Positions 1 through 11,893 of a DNA stretch of 64,000 nucleotides are shown here, piece after piece. The translations under genes were made by a program, and so were the position numbers. The first letter of the stretch is position 1. Every line of letters starts with the position of its first letter. The notes beneath the pieces are model-generated. The model was not told the origin of the DNA, made no database searches, and was given only the letters and a program-made list of their open reading frames with translations. The stretch comes from Nymphalis io (taxonomy: Eukaryota; Arthropoda; Insecta; Lepidoptera; Nymphalidae): positions 5,989,501 to 6,053,500 of the forward strand of contig NC_065894.1 of NCBI RefSeq assembly GCF_905147045.1, written 5' to 3'.

Positions 1-631
1 CACAAACGTAAACATTAAACCTACGGTTATCCATTTATCAGCATAAGGGTTTTTAGTAGAATAAATCCCAGCAATCACTCTCGACAATTATCCTCAACTT
101 TTTTTCGGGGAGAACTAATTAGTCCAATGGACTGAGTTGTTGGAGATAATTAACTTAATGATAAATTATCACAGAAGTGACGTAGAAAGATTGTCATTTT
201 TGATACGGATTAACAAATGTTAACTGTAGCGTCCTTGTACCTTATATGTCTTTGATAATATATTTATAGAATTGATGCTATATTTAAAATAAGTGCTGTA
301 TAATGTGGAATACGAAACAATTTACCGAAGATCGTGGCTTCTATCCAAAAGCCACTGTTTTTTTACGTTGTTAATTTGCGTTTATTATTCATCTCGTATT
401 TGGTGGAGGATATTAGCTTTAATAGTTGTAACTGTTCTGAATAATTTTATTGTAGATGTCTTCAACCTTATATTCAACGTGACAAAATTTGGATAAAGTT
501 AAAATTTAATTTCAAAGACCACTACCGTTATAATAATTTAATTTTAAATATCAACTATCTTTATTTCATAAGGTCACACGATTTATTAAGTCTAAGATTT
601 TTGTAAAAAAATACCCCTCATACTGATTTGA
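1..631. other. AT-rich intergenic DNA
   Basis: I see no gene, RNA or recognisable repeat here. Open frames are short and have the codon content of random AT-rich DNA. Confidence 0.6.
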
Positions 632-705
632 TTGAGAGACCGAAGGTCGCGTGTTAAGTCCGTGGCAGCGTCACTTAGTTTTCATGTGCTTATTTTGGTT
701 TAATA
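632..705 (+). mobile_element. Degenerate SINE family B fragment
   Basis: The stretch aligns loosely with the B-box region of the family B SINE. It has a CGAAGGTCGCGTGTTAAGTC segment where intact copies have the RNA polymerase III B box, followed by the better-kept TTTTCATGTGCTTA block. The head and the 3' end are missing. It is an old, decayed copy, and the assignment rests mostly on the TTTTCATGTGCTTA match. Confidence 0.4.
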
Positions 706-1263
706 ATATTAAGCTATAGAGCTTAATATAAGGTATAGACCTTATCCCCAAGAAAAGAGGAGACTGTTGCAGTAGAGCATTTACAAACTATAACTTTTAT
801 TTAAAATTTCGTATTATTCAAAAAAACAAAAAAATGTTGAATAATTGCTTATTTAGTCTATCAAAAATTTCTTAGTTAAGCATTACTAGCAAGTCCACGT
901 TCCGGGAATATTTGGAACATCGATCACAATGTTTGAATCGCCACACGCACTAATGTTATTATCGTATACGATGAGACATGTTTACGCTTCCGAATTACAC
1001 AGATTGTATTCTCTCGCCTCCGTATTGCTGGTTTGTTTTATATCAGGGAACAACACATCTTTATTATTGAATTATGAAGCTGATGTATTTGTTTAGTTTA
1101 ATGTGCTGATTTCAGCATCTACTAATCTGATTTGTTTTTTTGCCATTTATCGAGAAATATTTTAGCCTATTTTCTTAAATATCGTGATTTTTCACGCTAC
1201 GACGATATGGATATGGTCGAAGCAGTAACGGATAATGTGGTTGGACCCATACAGATAATCTAG

Positions 1264-1457
1264 TCTTCTATATAAATAAAATTAATGTTTGTACGTGTTT
1301 TCTCTTTGTGTTTCTAAACTTTGCATCCGATTGTTATAAAAACTGAAGGGCTCTTCTCCGTATGTCCAAGAAGATTTCGTTCTCAGGTTTTTTCATCGTA
1401 GGCTGGTACTTTAATAAAAGATTTTTCTATCCTTGCAAAGCCGGAACTGGTAGCTAG
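1264..1457 (+). mobile_element. Possible non-autonomous Helitron-like remnant
   Basis: The segment opens with TCTTCTATATAAATAAAATT and closes with GGTAGCTAG followed by T. This fits the Helitron pattern of a 5' TC and a 3' CTRR next to T. The block GCAAAGCCGGAACTGGTAGC just before the end resembles the 3' ends of abundant lepidopteran non-autonomous elements. No 3' hairpin is well preserved and there is no coding sequence. It could also be chance similarity. Confidence 0.3.
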
Positions 1458-3316
1458 TTTTTCGATTAAAGCTAATTTCAATGTTACTTAATTTATTCAA
1501 TATTAGTAATAAATAATATAATACATAATTATAAAGTATATATCAAAAACGAATATCAATTTGTTGGTGATGATTGGTAGAGGTATTCTTCCAAACAGCT
1601 ATAATCCTTATTGTTATTGGCAAATGGGTATAATAATTTCGATTCCATAGTTGGTTGCACGTTAGTTTTTTACTGAAATACATAGTGACTTGTATTATTA
1701 CCGATTTCTTAACATAAAGATAACTTACCAATTATAGTAACATAAAACAATACAAGAATAATGTTTTATTATTTATTACGAAATATTCCGATTTCAATAT
1801 TAAATTTTAAAGAAATAAAATATATTACTTCCTCATAAAATGCGGTCTATTGTAAATGCAGATCCAGGCAATCAATAATAATGAGGGTTAATAAAAATCG
1901 TGATTGGATACGTGGCTCCGACAACAATCGGATTAAAAAGCGGGCATAACGAATAATATTTCTAGAATCGAATTATATGCGCTGGTTTAATCTTATCATA
2001 TAATTATAACGCTTAAATCGGTCGTAAAATATTTTTAATAATAAATTATAAATATAATGAAACAGTATTTAACGTTTTAAATTACTATATCGTAAAATTT
2101 TTAAAGTAAAAATTTAAAAAGCGTCACCTAATAAAACTTTAACGAAAATATTGTAACATAAATTAAAACGACATCATAACGTATGGGGTTCACTTCGCTC
2201 CAATTTTTCTTATAAAAGCGCTCACGTCCAGGGCATCGCAAACGAGAGAAAAAAGGTATTGCTATTAGAACCGCATTGCTCGTTCATCAGAGGCAATTCC
2301 TGCGGTTCAACGGAGGGGCTATATTGCTGATGTACGTTTTTGTTTTAGCACTAAGAGAACAATACATTCGTTACAACGTATTCGCTTTTAAATAACCAAC
2401 AATTCAATTTACTTGATTCAGTATATTTTTAGATTGAGATATCAGAATTTGAGCTTTGAAGTTTCGGGGTTTTTGGATATGACACGTGTATTTCGGGATG
2501 GTTTTAAAAACAGTTGTTTGGATAAACGGAAAGCTTTAAACCTTTTGCGACGGTTCCTAATAAAAATGTTGGAGCTGAATACAGAACTATTACAACGGTT
2601 TCAACTTCAGGACTTTATTATTTTTAACATTTCGACTTTATTATTTTTTACGTTTCCTGGATTTTAAATAATATAATATTCAAAGTAGATTGAAAAAGCA
2701 TACTTTTAATGCCTGGTTTGTAATCGTTAATTAAATATTTACTCAGATGTTTAAACCACTTGCTGCTTATTAATATAAATTATAATATACTTTCTTTAAA
2801 TATCACTATGAAAATGTACATCATTAAAGGTTCTTGCATTAATTTTCATTTTAACAATTTTTTAATTGAAATATAACGCTTATAATAGCTTTGTTGACCA
2901 AAGATTTTTCTTTCTCAAGTACCAACTGCTTTTTGAGGCATGGAAGCTTAAAATTGCCCTAAGTTCCTAACTTTGGACTGTACTTGAACTTGACAAAAAT
3001 CCACAATAACTCATATTTACTCGACCCGGTATTGGAACCTGAGACCTTGTTACAGTCTTTAATTTATAATTTTTTTAAGAATATATTCCATAATACACAA
3101 TACAAAAATAATTTTTTTTATTATAAATAATGAAATTAAAGGTCTATTGAATACCAAATCAATTTATCACAATAGGAGTATACATTTGTTTTTCATATAT
3201 AGTGGCGTATTGCCAATGTCGATACTAAAATTATCAGAGCGAGAAAAGAAATATCTATTTTATTTATTAGTTCCTTTTATAATGATCCACAATGGCATAT
3301 GAAACATATGGTTATT
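1458..3316. other. Intergenic DNA without recognisable genes
   Basis: Mostly AT-rich. A less AT-rich patch at about 2180-2340 contains TATAAAAGCGC at 2211, discussed as a finding. An 84-codon open frame at 2413-2667 (+) lacks an ATG at its start and resembles no family I know, so I do not call it a gene. Confidence 0.55.
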
Positions 3317-3487
3317 GTGAGTGAGCCAGTGTAATCATATGCACGGTAACATCTTAGTTCCCAAGGTTGGTGACGCATTATCGATGGAAGTGATGGTTAG
3401 TATTTCTTAAAGTGCAATACAATTTTTATGGGCGGTGGTTATCATTTACCATTAGGTGGCATTTGCCAGTCTACCTCGCCATTTTTT
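3317..3487 (+). mobile_element. Family A retroelement, decayed and 5'-truncated
   Basis: It begins at GTGAGTGAGCCAGTGTAA, the middle of the family A consensus. It runs through CTTAGTTCCCAAGGTTGGTG to the CTACCTCGCC end, followed by a T-rich stretch rather than a clean poly(A). The first 120 bp or so of the element are absent and many substitutions are visible, so this is an old copy. Confidence 0.7.
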
Positions 3488-6400
3488 ATTTTATAATTAA
3501 TTAATGAAACAAAAAAAAATACCCTCGTTATTAACAGAGTAAGTGATTTTTTTACGAACTCTCTGTGGATGATAAATATTTAAAACCCATCAGTCTGGGA
3601 TTACTGTTTCCAAGTTTAATAAGTATACGATATATATTAAAGTTATAAGCGCAATCAAGAAGTCTGTGTGTCTTTAGTACAATTACGTAATATTATCTAT
3701 TAAATAAAAAAAAAAAATTAATTTACTTACCGAACCTTCGGAAAACGTATGATATTTCAACGAAAAAGCCAGAAGTGATCTCAAAATACACAACATCGGT
3801 AGTTTTCGTACGAATTGTTATATGAGCACAGCAGTATTGCAGAAGATTGATGAAACTATTCGGGCCGACAATATTGTGTGAACTAGTTTAAATAAAATAG
3901 ATTTTCTATGTACTTTTTTCAATTTCGTTCTCGACAATTTCCAAAAAAAATAACAGTCATTATATTTATAGACCATCACTATCTATATTAATTAAACAAT
4001 ATACAATTTATTTATTTGATGATAGATGCTAGATAAACAGTTCAAGTTCGCGCATCATCGCGCTATCAAGATAACAATAAGAGGAGATTACAACAAGAGG
4101 TGTCGCTGTATTTAAAATACACGTTTCAGAATTGTGCTTTAACATTTAATCATTTTGTAACACTTAAGTACATAAATATATCTTTATTTTTGATTATTTA
4201 TTACAGAATTATAAGACTACTTTGATACAATTTTATATTGATCAGTATAACAACAATAAATACATAGTTTTGATTTTGTAGTTTTACATATTACCTGCAT
4301 TATAGTATTCGCAGCCAAAAATTACGTGTCTTACTGCATATTTTTTTAATATTGTAGAATATACTTTTTTTTATTTTATTGGCATAATAGTAAATTATAT
4401 TTTAAGGTCCGTAATTGAAGACGAGAAGATTAAATATATATGAAAACATGAATAGATGATGATAATCATGAAACATTATCTACACCGACAGAATTATTTG
4501 ATTGCGACAGTATATATTTAATTTCATAACACGAACCTAATATTAAATTTCAATTTACCATTAGTAGCACGTGTTTTATAAAATAATTCTACAAATAATC
4601 CGTTTAAATCAATAATCTGGTTATTGGCGGAAATTAGCGGAAAATATTTGTTTCAACCCTAAATTTAATATTCAAATATATCTGGAATAGTATTTAGCTC
4701 GCGTATATATTAAACATGAATGTAATCTATTATGTAATGATCTTTATCTTTTTATATAATCATATTATCCAAGTATACGTATTACTTTGTCATGTGAGCG
4801 TAGAAATCCTATCCCTTGAACTATTGTCACGCATATGTAACTAAGAAAGAATAATACAAACTGGAAGGTTTTTTTGCAGGAGCTAATAGGCATAACTACA
4901 AAGACGTTAAAAGATGTCAGAGTTTTATACTATTTACTGGCACTTCTTGGCTTCGACTACTATACTAAAACATTACACTGGTATTATGCTTACTTATTAA
5001 TTGAAATCGTACTTAAAAAATAAAACAATAATATTGTACATAAGGCTTATTAACTTCTCAATACAATAACATAGACGACAAAAAGGCGTGAAATTTGCAT
5101 TTGTTAAAGGTCAAATTATGTCAATTGTAATATATACGTGTACTTGACTAAGTAATTAATTGAGTTTCTTTTTGGTTGTGATAAATAATTTTATATATGT
5201 TATTGTTATTTTATATCAGGAATAGTTTTTTGAGAAAAATATTGAATTAACTACAAATGTTGCTTTTAGATGACGTAATATGTACCCAAGTGATAGCCAC
5301 GTCCAAGGTTTTGTAGTCTATGTTGCATAAAGGCTTGAGAGGTTGCGACGAGACGGCTCGGACGCTGCGAACAGTGGTCCATGTGAAGGTTTTTGTTCTA
5401 TTCCAAACTTTATTTCTTTATCCTTAAAGACTATAGCAAATTACATATATACATGGCACAATACGAGTACGAGATCCCACACTTGTAGCACAAAGCGGAT
5501 TTTACTGAATCCCTCTTTGCTTTTCGTTGCAGCTGCAAAATTGGCATGAATGGAAACGGGCTACTTTCTGTTTGGAGATTTCAAATCGTTAAGTAGTCAT
5601 AGTTTCGCATTATCTAAATGTAGAATCATATACAACTCATGTAAAACACATACACAAAAAAACTAACGAGTGTATCAAAATATCGTACGTATTAAATAGG
5701 CTCGTTCACAAAAGCTCTAATAATCAGATCCCCAAAAATTGACGCCCACATTCAAACGCTACTTAACCATATGTCAGTAAGCCATAACTCACGAAAAATA
5801 AGTGTTGCAGACGATTTCTCCTCTTTCCCTTTTCATACTTATAGCTATACCCGTATCCACTTACGATCTTTTCGATAGACCGAGAAGCGGGGGTTTAATC
5901 TGATTTTAATTACACAACCATCGACAAAAAATTGTTAGTTTATTTTTCTGAAATAATCAAACCTTTTCTGATGTATTGTCCGTGTCATTGGTCATATTAA
6001 TATTGTTTTGATTTAAGTTATTTTTATTTTTGTAATTTTAGGATTACTGATTTTTAATTGGACTCTAATATTGTAATATTTTGTAGGTAAATTCTGGCAT
6101 TTTCTTTTAAGACTTCTATGAAAGCTTCTTTTCAGCTTTGTGCCAGTAATATTTTTATTGACTTATATTCAATCGATCGTTGTTTAAAATCTGTGTATGA
6201 TTATAATATATCAATTTTCGCTTGTAAATTACATCCGGACATTTATTTAAAGGAATCCAAAATTAAAACAAATATTTTATTTAAAAAAAAAACATTTCTA
6301 TATTCTTTTTAAAATATACTGTTAAAATTAAGATCAGAATCCATGATAAATGTTCGTTCCGGCTTGTCACGGGTAATATAAGAGTCATAAAACCATTGTA

Positions 6401-7312
6401 TCGTAATACATTTAACTCTACTGGTTTATAAGCGGACGCAAGTAAAGCTCCCAGTCGACATAGTCTTAAACAATCATTTTCATATTTCAGCCAGTTTACA
6501 AGAACCTTAATGAATTTTACACCCAAACCTTCCTCATGAATAACTTCGTTCATTTAAAATCCATTCGATAGTAGAGAATACCGCGTTCAAGCATATATAC
6601 GCAGCAGGGGATTTTGTTTTATAATATGTAGTGGCATTAATCACATGTTTCAATGCCAGAACCATTTGAATAAATTATTAACGACCATTTTTATTTCTTA
6701 AGAACAATATAGCGACGCAAAGCTTAGACTGATTACATTCAACATAAAATGTACAGGTACCGCAAATTTAAATTCCGTTACGTTACAAGGCAGAGGTTTC
6801 GAGTTTTAAGCCGAGACAAATTTAATTACGTGCTAACGTAAGAGTTGGTTAGACACTGCCCACGATTCATTAGATCCTTTTCTGTATCCCGGACTAAGCG
6901 TATGTAAAATTTCATGATGATCGGTTGACAGTTAAAACATGAAAGTATCACAAGCAAACTCACCATCATATTTATATGATATTATAATGTGTACATTGAC
7001 AATTATTTTGTTGCTTAAAATTAATGTGATTATTTTTTTTATTGCTTCTCACTTTCTCACGTTTCGTGATCAAAATGAGAAGTGAGAATTATGAAGTGAC
7101 AAATGTATTACTAAAACAAACAGAACTACTGTTGCATTTATAATGTTACTCTGATACCTAAAACTTGCTCAAAATGTATACGTTATGAAAATAATAGCCT
7201 ATTATATATAGTAGCAACATATAACTTCAAGGGAACTCTTGAGAATTATCCTTTATGTTGAAATAACGCCTTTTTTATGTATAATATTATATATAAAAAG
7301 TAATATAAAACG
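3488..7312. other. Intergenic DNA without recognisable genes
   Basis: I find no coding region with convincing composition or motifs. The 90-codon minus-strand frame at 6281-6553 and the 64- to 68-codon plus-strand frames at 5343 and 6118 match nothing I recognise. A segment near 6888-6950 contains AAAATTTCATGATGATCGGT, a phrase typical of lepidopteran repeat DNA, but no element boundaries can be drawn. Confidence 0.55.
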
Positions 7313-7538
7313 ACGAGCCGGTTGGCGTAGTTGGTAGATACTTGATTTTCACGCCGAAAGTTGTGTGTTCGATTTCTGTTTGTATTGAGTCTGGGTGTAA
7401 TTATCTATATAAGTATGTATTTACAAAAGAAAAGTATTATATGTAGTATATCAGTTGTCTGGTTTCCATAATACAAGCTCTGCTTAGTTTGGGATCACAT
7501 GGCCGTGTGTGAATAATGTTCCAGGATATTATTATTAT
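7313..7538 (+). mobile_element. tRNA-derived SINE, family E
   Basis: The head GCCGGTTGGCGTAGTTGG provides an A-box-like sequence, and GTGTGTTCGATTTCTG about 35 bp later provides a B-box-like sequence, as in tRNA-derived SINEs. A unique body follows (CTGGGTGTAATTATCTATAT, then GGCCGTGTGTGAATAATGTT). The copy ends in a short (ATT)n tail. TATAAAA occurs just before the head (7304-7310) and just after the tail (7539-7545), a plausible short target-site duplication. This is the only member of the family I see in the window. Confidence 0.75.
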
Positions 7539-7650
7539 TATAAAAGTCCGTCAATGTACTTCATTCGAGGTTTTGCATTTGAATGTTTTTATTGAAATAC
7601 CTCTTGTAAATTAAAGTGATTATTATTCTTATAAATGATATTCATATATT

Positions 7651-7939
7651 TTTTTATAGAATAGGAAGGCGGACGAGCAAATGGGCGACCTGATGGTAAG
7701 TGGTCACCAAACGCCAACCATCAAACAACCATCAACAACCATAAACCATCGCTTACATAGCCAATGCGCCACCAACCTTGGGAACTAAGATTTTATGTCC
7801 CCTGTGCCTGTAATTATACTGGCTCACTCTCTCTTCAAACCGGAACACAACAATACCAAGTACTGCTGTTTGCGGTAGAATATCTGATAAGTGAGTGGTA
7901 CCTACCCAGACGAGCTTGCACAAAGCCCTACCACCAGTC
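7651..7939 (-). mobile_element. Family A retroelement, near full length
   Basis: Read on the minus strand it starts at CTGGTGGTAGGGCTTTGTGC and ends at CGTCCGCCTTCCTATTCTAT followed by poly(A), seen as a T-run on the plus strand. The body differs from the other copies near 7710-7740, where a CATCAACAACCAT-like stretch is repeated, suggesting a local rearrangement. TCATAT at 7642-7647 and 7939-7944 may be the target-site duplication. Open frames on both strands here are fortuitous. Confidence 0.85.
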
Positions 7940-7945
7940 ATATTA

Positions 7946-9464
7946 TCTTTCCTATAATTTTTTTGAGAGAGATTTAGAAATTTATTATCATACTAAGTAA
8001 CAATTCTATATTAAACAACCTTTCTTAATCATTTTACTCTTAAACAGGCATTAAACCAGAACCAACAGCCTTAGTAATTAAAGGTGGTTTAAACCATAAA
8101 TGGCCCTTCACGTCTTTACTAACAAGTAAAGAAATGCGTTTAATTAACAAGTTGAAGGAAAACCTTAACATTCATCTCTGAATACACGAGAACCTTGTTA
8201 GAATCGCTCCACATCTCTTAAATACCCCTTCAATGCATATAATTTCCGTATTTTTAATTAATGGTCTTACGCTTGACATAGTGACTTAGATAATATTAAT
8301 TTAATGAATCGTAACGATTTCTTTTTAGTTTAATTATTTTAAGTAATATTTTTTTTTTCAAAAATAAATTTATTGAAATAATATAATACGTTTTAAAAAT
8401 AGGTACGTTTTTAGTATTAATGTAATATTTATTATACAAATGTTACAGTAACAAAACATTCTTGTACATGAATTACAAACTATCGATAAGCTAATTAATC
8501 AAAATAAATATAAAAAATAAACTTTATTAATAAATAAAAATATATTAAGTAGTAATACTGAAGCCAACAAAACATTGTAAAAGTCAAAGAAATCCACGGG
8601 AAGTCCTTTGAACTTCCGTCTGGTTTTAAAAAGAATGCTTTCAATTCTCATCCGAGGTTGATCTCATTAAAATTGCAGTCTCCTTCTTCCCTTAAGAGTT
8701 CTATGAACATAGATTTATCAATAATTTGTATTTATTTATTCAACTCTGAGGATCTATTTCTGAACTTCATCGTTTCCGTCTTAACATTGTTGTGGCCTTA
8801 AAGGGGCTAAAAATTATTACGGGTGATTATATTAGAATATATTAACTTAGGATTAACCAAGCTATGAATATGCTTGGTTAATCCTAAGTTATTGGGTATT
8901 TAAGATAATATTGTAAAATTCCATTCAATTTACCTGCCATATATTTTAATCATAAGCTGATTATGTCATTACTTGAGGGTAAATGACAATTTTAATTAAA
9001 AAAATATATATACTTCTGTTAATTAATTCAAAAAAGCTGAAAACAATATAATATTATTAAATACTCGAATCTGTATAAATACAAAACAAATAAAAAACAC
9101 CGACCCTCTCGAACAAGCACTCGGCTGATAGCGAGGCACCGTTTAGAATGCAAAAGTGTGGACAGTGCATTCAGACAGCCCTTGTCTTGTAATGGTCAGT
9201 AGATTTTTAAAGGCCTTCCCTAGCCTTGCTCATTAAATTTGCATCATAAAGCCAGCTATTCATGCTCCCTCGTCTATCTAAACAGCGTTAAGTTTTAAAG
9301 GAAAGTAACAGTTGATATTATGTTGAGATTTATTCAGCTTATTACGGCCATTACTTTTGATCTTTAACATTAAAACAGTATAAAAACGTATTTTTAAAAA
9401 TATTGAGCTAATTTATAGACATGCAATCATTTGGGAGCCGCCGGCAAACATAAATGTACAAAAT
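7946..9464. other. Intergenic DNA with one perfect hairpin
   Basis: No gene is recognised. A perfect 20-bp inverted repeat lies at 8843-8891 and has its own entry. The rest is AT-rich, with a slightly richer patch at 9090-9230 that shows no identifiable motif. Confidence 0.55.
8843..8891. repeat. Perfect inverted repeat, 20-bp arms, 9-nt loop
   Basis: The left arm is TAACTTAGGATTAACCAAGC (8843-8862). The right arm is its exact reverse complement at 8872-8891, with a 9-base spacer. It lies outside any recognised element. No mismatch is present, so the second arm formed recently or the structure is maintained. Confidence 0.9.
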
Positions 9465-9525
9465 TATTCTCAAATGGAGAGAAGGCCTAATCCCAGCAGT
9501 GGGACATTCACAAACCGTTACTATC
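9465..9525 (+). mobile_element. SINE family B, 3' end only
   Basis: The segment matches the 3' third of family B: TGGAGAGAAGGCCTAATCCC, then AGCAGTGGGACATTCACAAA and CCGTTACT. Intact copies have AGGCCTTAGCCCAGCAGTGG at this point. Sequence upstream of 9465 is too diverged to assign. Confidence 0.7.
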
Positions 9526-9884
9526 CAGTGTTTTAGGAAAGACCGTCTAATAAATTAATTTTATTTATATATATGTATAATATATTTTTTAAATATTGTT
9601 AAATATTATTTTTAGAAGAAATATATTTGATTAAAATTCGTAGGTAGTCATTTGAGTACTTTTTAATAAAGTAATATTCTTAAAATAAACATCTGTATTA
9701 TAAAACATATAAGTTACGGCCGTGGTTATAAGTATTGTATAGCAGATGTTTGGTTAAGCACTGACTTTTCTGCTTCTATCATCATTGATTTGAATTCCGA
9801 AGAAGGAGACACAAAATTCCTTATAATATAAATTAAATTAAAAATGATATCCTCCTGAACGATTCTTAAGTGAGACTAGCCAGA

Positions 9885-10165
9885 TGCGCGGGACATATTA
9901 TAGTGCACTAATATGTGCGCAACACGAGTTCACTCAATACCCTGACTCACATAATCCAATCGAATGCCAAATCAGACAAGATTGGAAATAGTTCAAGTAA
10001 AGAACTTCTATTACATGATTTCCGAGGCAGGTAAGTTTAAGAACACAGCCTATTCCCTGAGAATATATCGACAGAGCCAATAACTTTTTAAGTTTTCGGA
10101 CCCAGGGTTTGAACCCAAGACTACAGAATTTGCTGCCTTATAAGCACTTCTAGGTATACGACCAC
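9885..10165 (-). mobile_element. SINE family C, degraded
   Basis: On the minus strand it runs from a decayed tRNA-like head near 10165 (the B-box equivalent is GGGTTTGAACCC, seen on the plus strand at about 10107) to the conserved end around 9890-9960. The plus strand there shows GCGCGGGACATATTATAGTG and GCACTAATATGTGCGCAACA, as in other C copies. Substitutions are frequent throughout, so this is an old insertion. Confidence 0.65.
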
Positions 10166-11589
10166 GAGTCAAATGATACAGCTACATATGCCTGTTCTGA
10201 ACATCACACAATTCTTGAAAGTCATTATTCCAGGATTAAATAAAGTGACAAACATTAATGTAATATTATGATGGCCAATTCAATGGTCATTGAATAGGAA
10301 AATACGAAAAAGGTTAAGTATTTATATGTATTACAGTCAAGTACGTTCGAAAACATCTTCAAAGAAACTCATCAATTAAATGAGCCGCAAAAGTTTCTTT
10401 GATACCATTTGATAAACAAGTTCTCTTATTTTTTTTTACGAATTATGAAATGTTAATTTTATTTGATTCAATAACCTCTGCTTAAATTTAATTTCAGATT
10501 TCTAAACGATATTTTGTTCCTTTATACATTTAATACGAAATGAGAAGTAATACAGGATATGTAACATGGAATATTATGTTAAAAGCAAGATTTATTTAAA
10601 TAAAGAGAAAAATAAAGAAATCAAAATTATTGGTTGACCTATTTTTGCTTAAAATCTTTGCTATAAGAACTGTAACTAGATTTTTTTTTTATGTCCAACA
10701 AGTTAAATGTACAACTTGCAGCGAATATAACATCTGTTTTAGTTTATTATATTTAATAAGAAATAATAAAACGTACGACTCGACTCTTATCCTCTAACAG
10801 ATATGTTAATTGAGTTAAATCCTACGTACCTTTTACCAACTATGGCAAGGCACTGTATTGTTACTGTAGATTGGAACTAGTTAGCTACACCACAGTTTCT
10901 ACCCACTACCAGCGGTTTACATTCAATTCCAGTTAAATTGCGTTAGCAACGCGACTGTTTCACAAAAGCGAGTATTGACTTTTGCCGGCGATACGGCGAT
11001 AATGTGTTTACGAAGATAGCACCGATGGTTCGACGTTTTAATACACATATACATAATTTCACTCGCGAAAACACATATCATTAAAACATTTATGTATTAT
11101 GTTAAACAAAAATAAAAAAACTATATAAGCTGTAAAAGCTTACTTAGGCTTTATTTACTTTACAAGAATAAAAAAGAACCGAGGAAAACCGTTAAGAAAC
11201 TCAGAAGTAACTCATTTATATGAGTTGTACATACATTAATTGCTTACAATTTTTATATAGTGCGTAAAAAAAAAAAATACTAATTCGTTATCCACGCACG
11301 CTGTACGTTGACGCCGTATAGCAATTTTTTGGATATCAAAATTTTAGAATTTCTTCAGCACAATATATGATATGTAGATTTATAACAATACTTTTTATTG
11401 TCATCAATAAATCAGAGGACCGTGCCAGGAAATAAGCATACAACATTCAGCTACAATCTATGTTTTGTATCAAGTGGGCCACCTCGAAAAAAAGCAACTT
11501 AAATACAGTAACAATCCCATTAAATAGCTATGCATATTATTACTATTTATAGCTATCCATATTATTACATATTATTATTATTAATATTT
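10166..11589. other. Intergenic DNA without recognisable features
   Basis: AT-rich with scattered homopolymers. I see no open frame, RNA or repeat worth naming. Confidence 0.55.
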
Positions 11590-11893
11590 TACTGGTGGTA
11601 GGGCTTTGTGCAAGCTCGTCTGTGTAGGTACCACCCACTCATCAGATATTCTACCGCAAAACAGCAATACTTGATATTGTTGTGTTCCGGTTTGAAGGGT
11701 GAGTGAGCCAGTGTAATTACAGGCACAAGGGACATAAAATCTTAGTTCCCAAGGTTGGTGGCGCATTGGATATGTAAGCGATGGTTGACATTTCTTACAA
11801 TGCTAATGTCTAAGAGCGTTGGTGACCACTTACCATCAGGTGGCCCATATGCTCGTCCGCCTTCCTATTCTATAAAAAAAAAAAAAAAAAAAT
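11590..11893 (+). mobile_element. Family A retroelement, full length with poly(A) tail
   Basis: This is the best complete plus-strand copy. It starts at ACTGGTGGTAGGGCTTTGTG, passes GGTTTGAAGGGTGAGTGAGC and CAAGGTTGGTGGCGCATTGG, and ends CGTCCGCCTTCCTATTCTAT followed by about 20 adenines. The tail and the truncation pattern of other copies indicate target-primed reverse transcription. I find no tRNA-like head, so it may be the 3' portion of a LINE or a SINE of another origin. Related sequences are common in moths and butterflies. A 61-codon antisense frame inside it is fortuitous. Confidence 0.85.

Noticed and set aside
6281..6553. 90-codon minus-strand frame
   Set aside because: The middle looks protein-like (LCRLGALLASAYKPVELNVL), but both ends are low-complexity and no similarity is recognised.
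7753..8000. Overlapping 62- and 78-codon frames
   Set aside because: They lie inside a family A retroelement, and the same peptide recurs in other A copies in either orientation. They are not genes.
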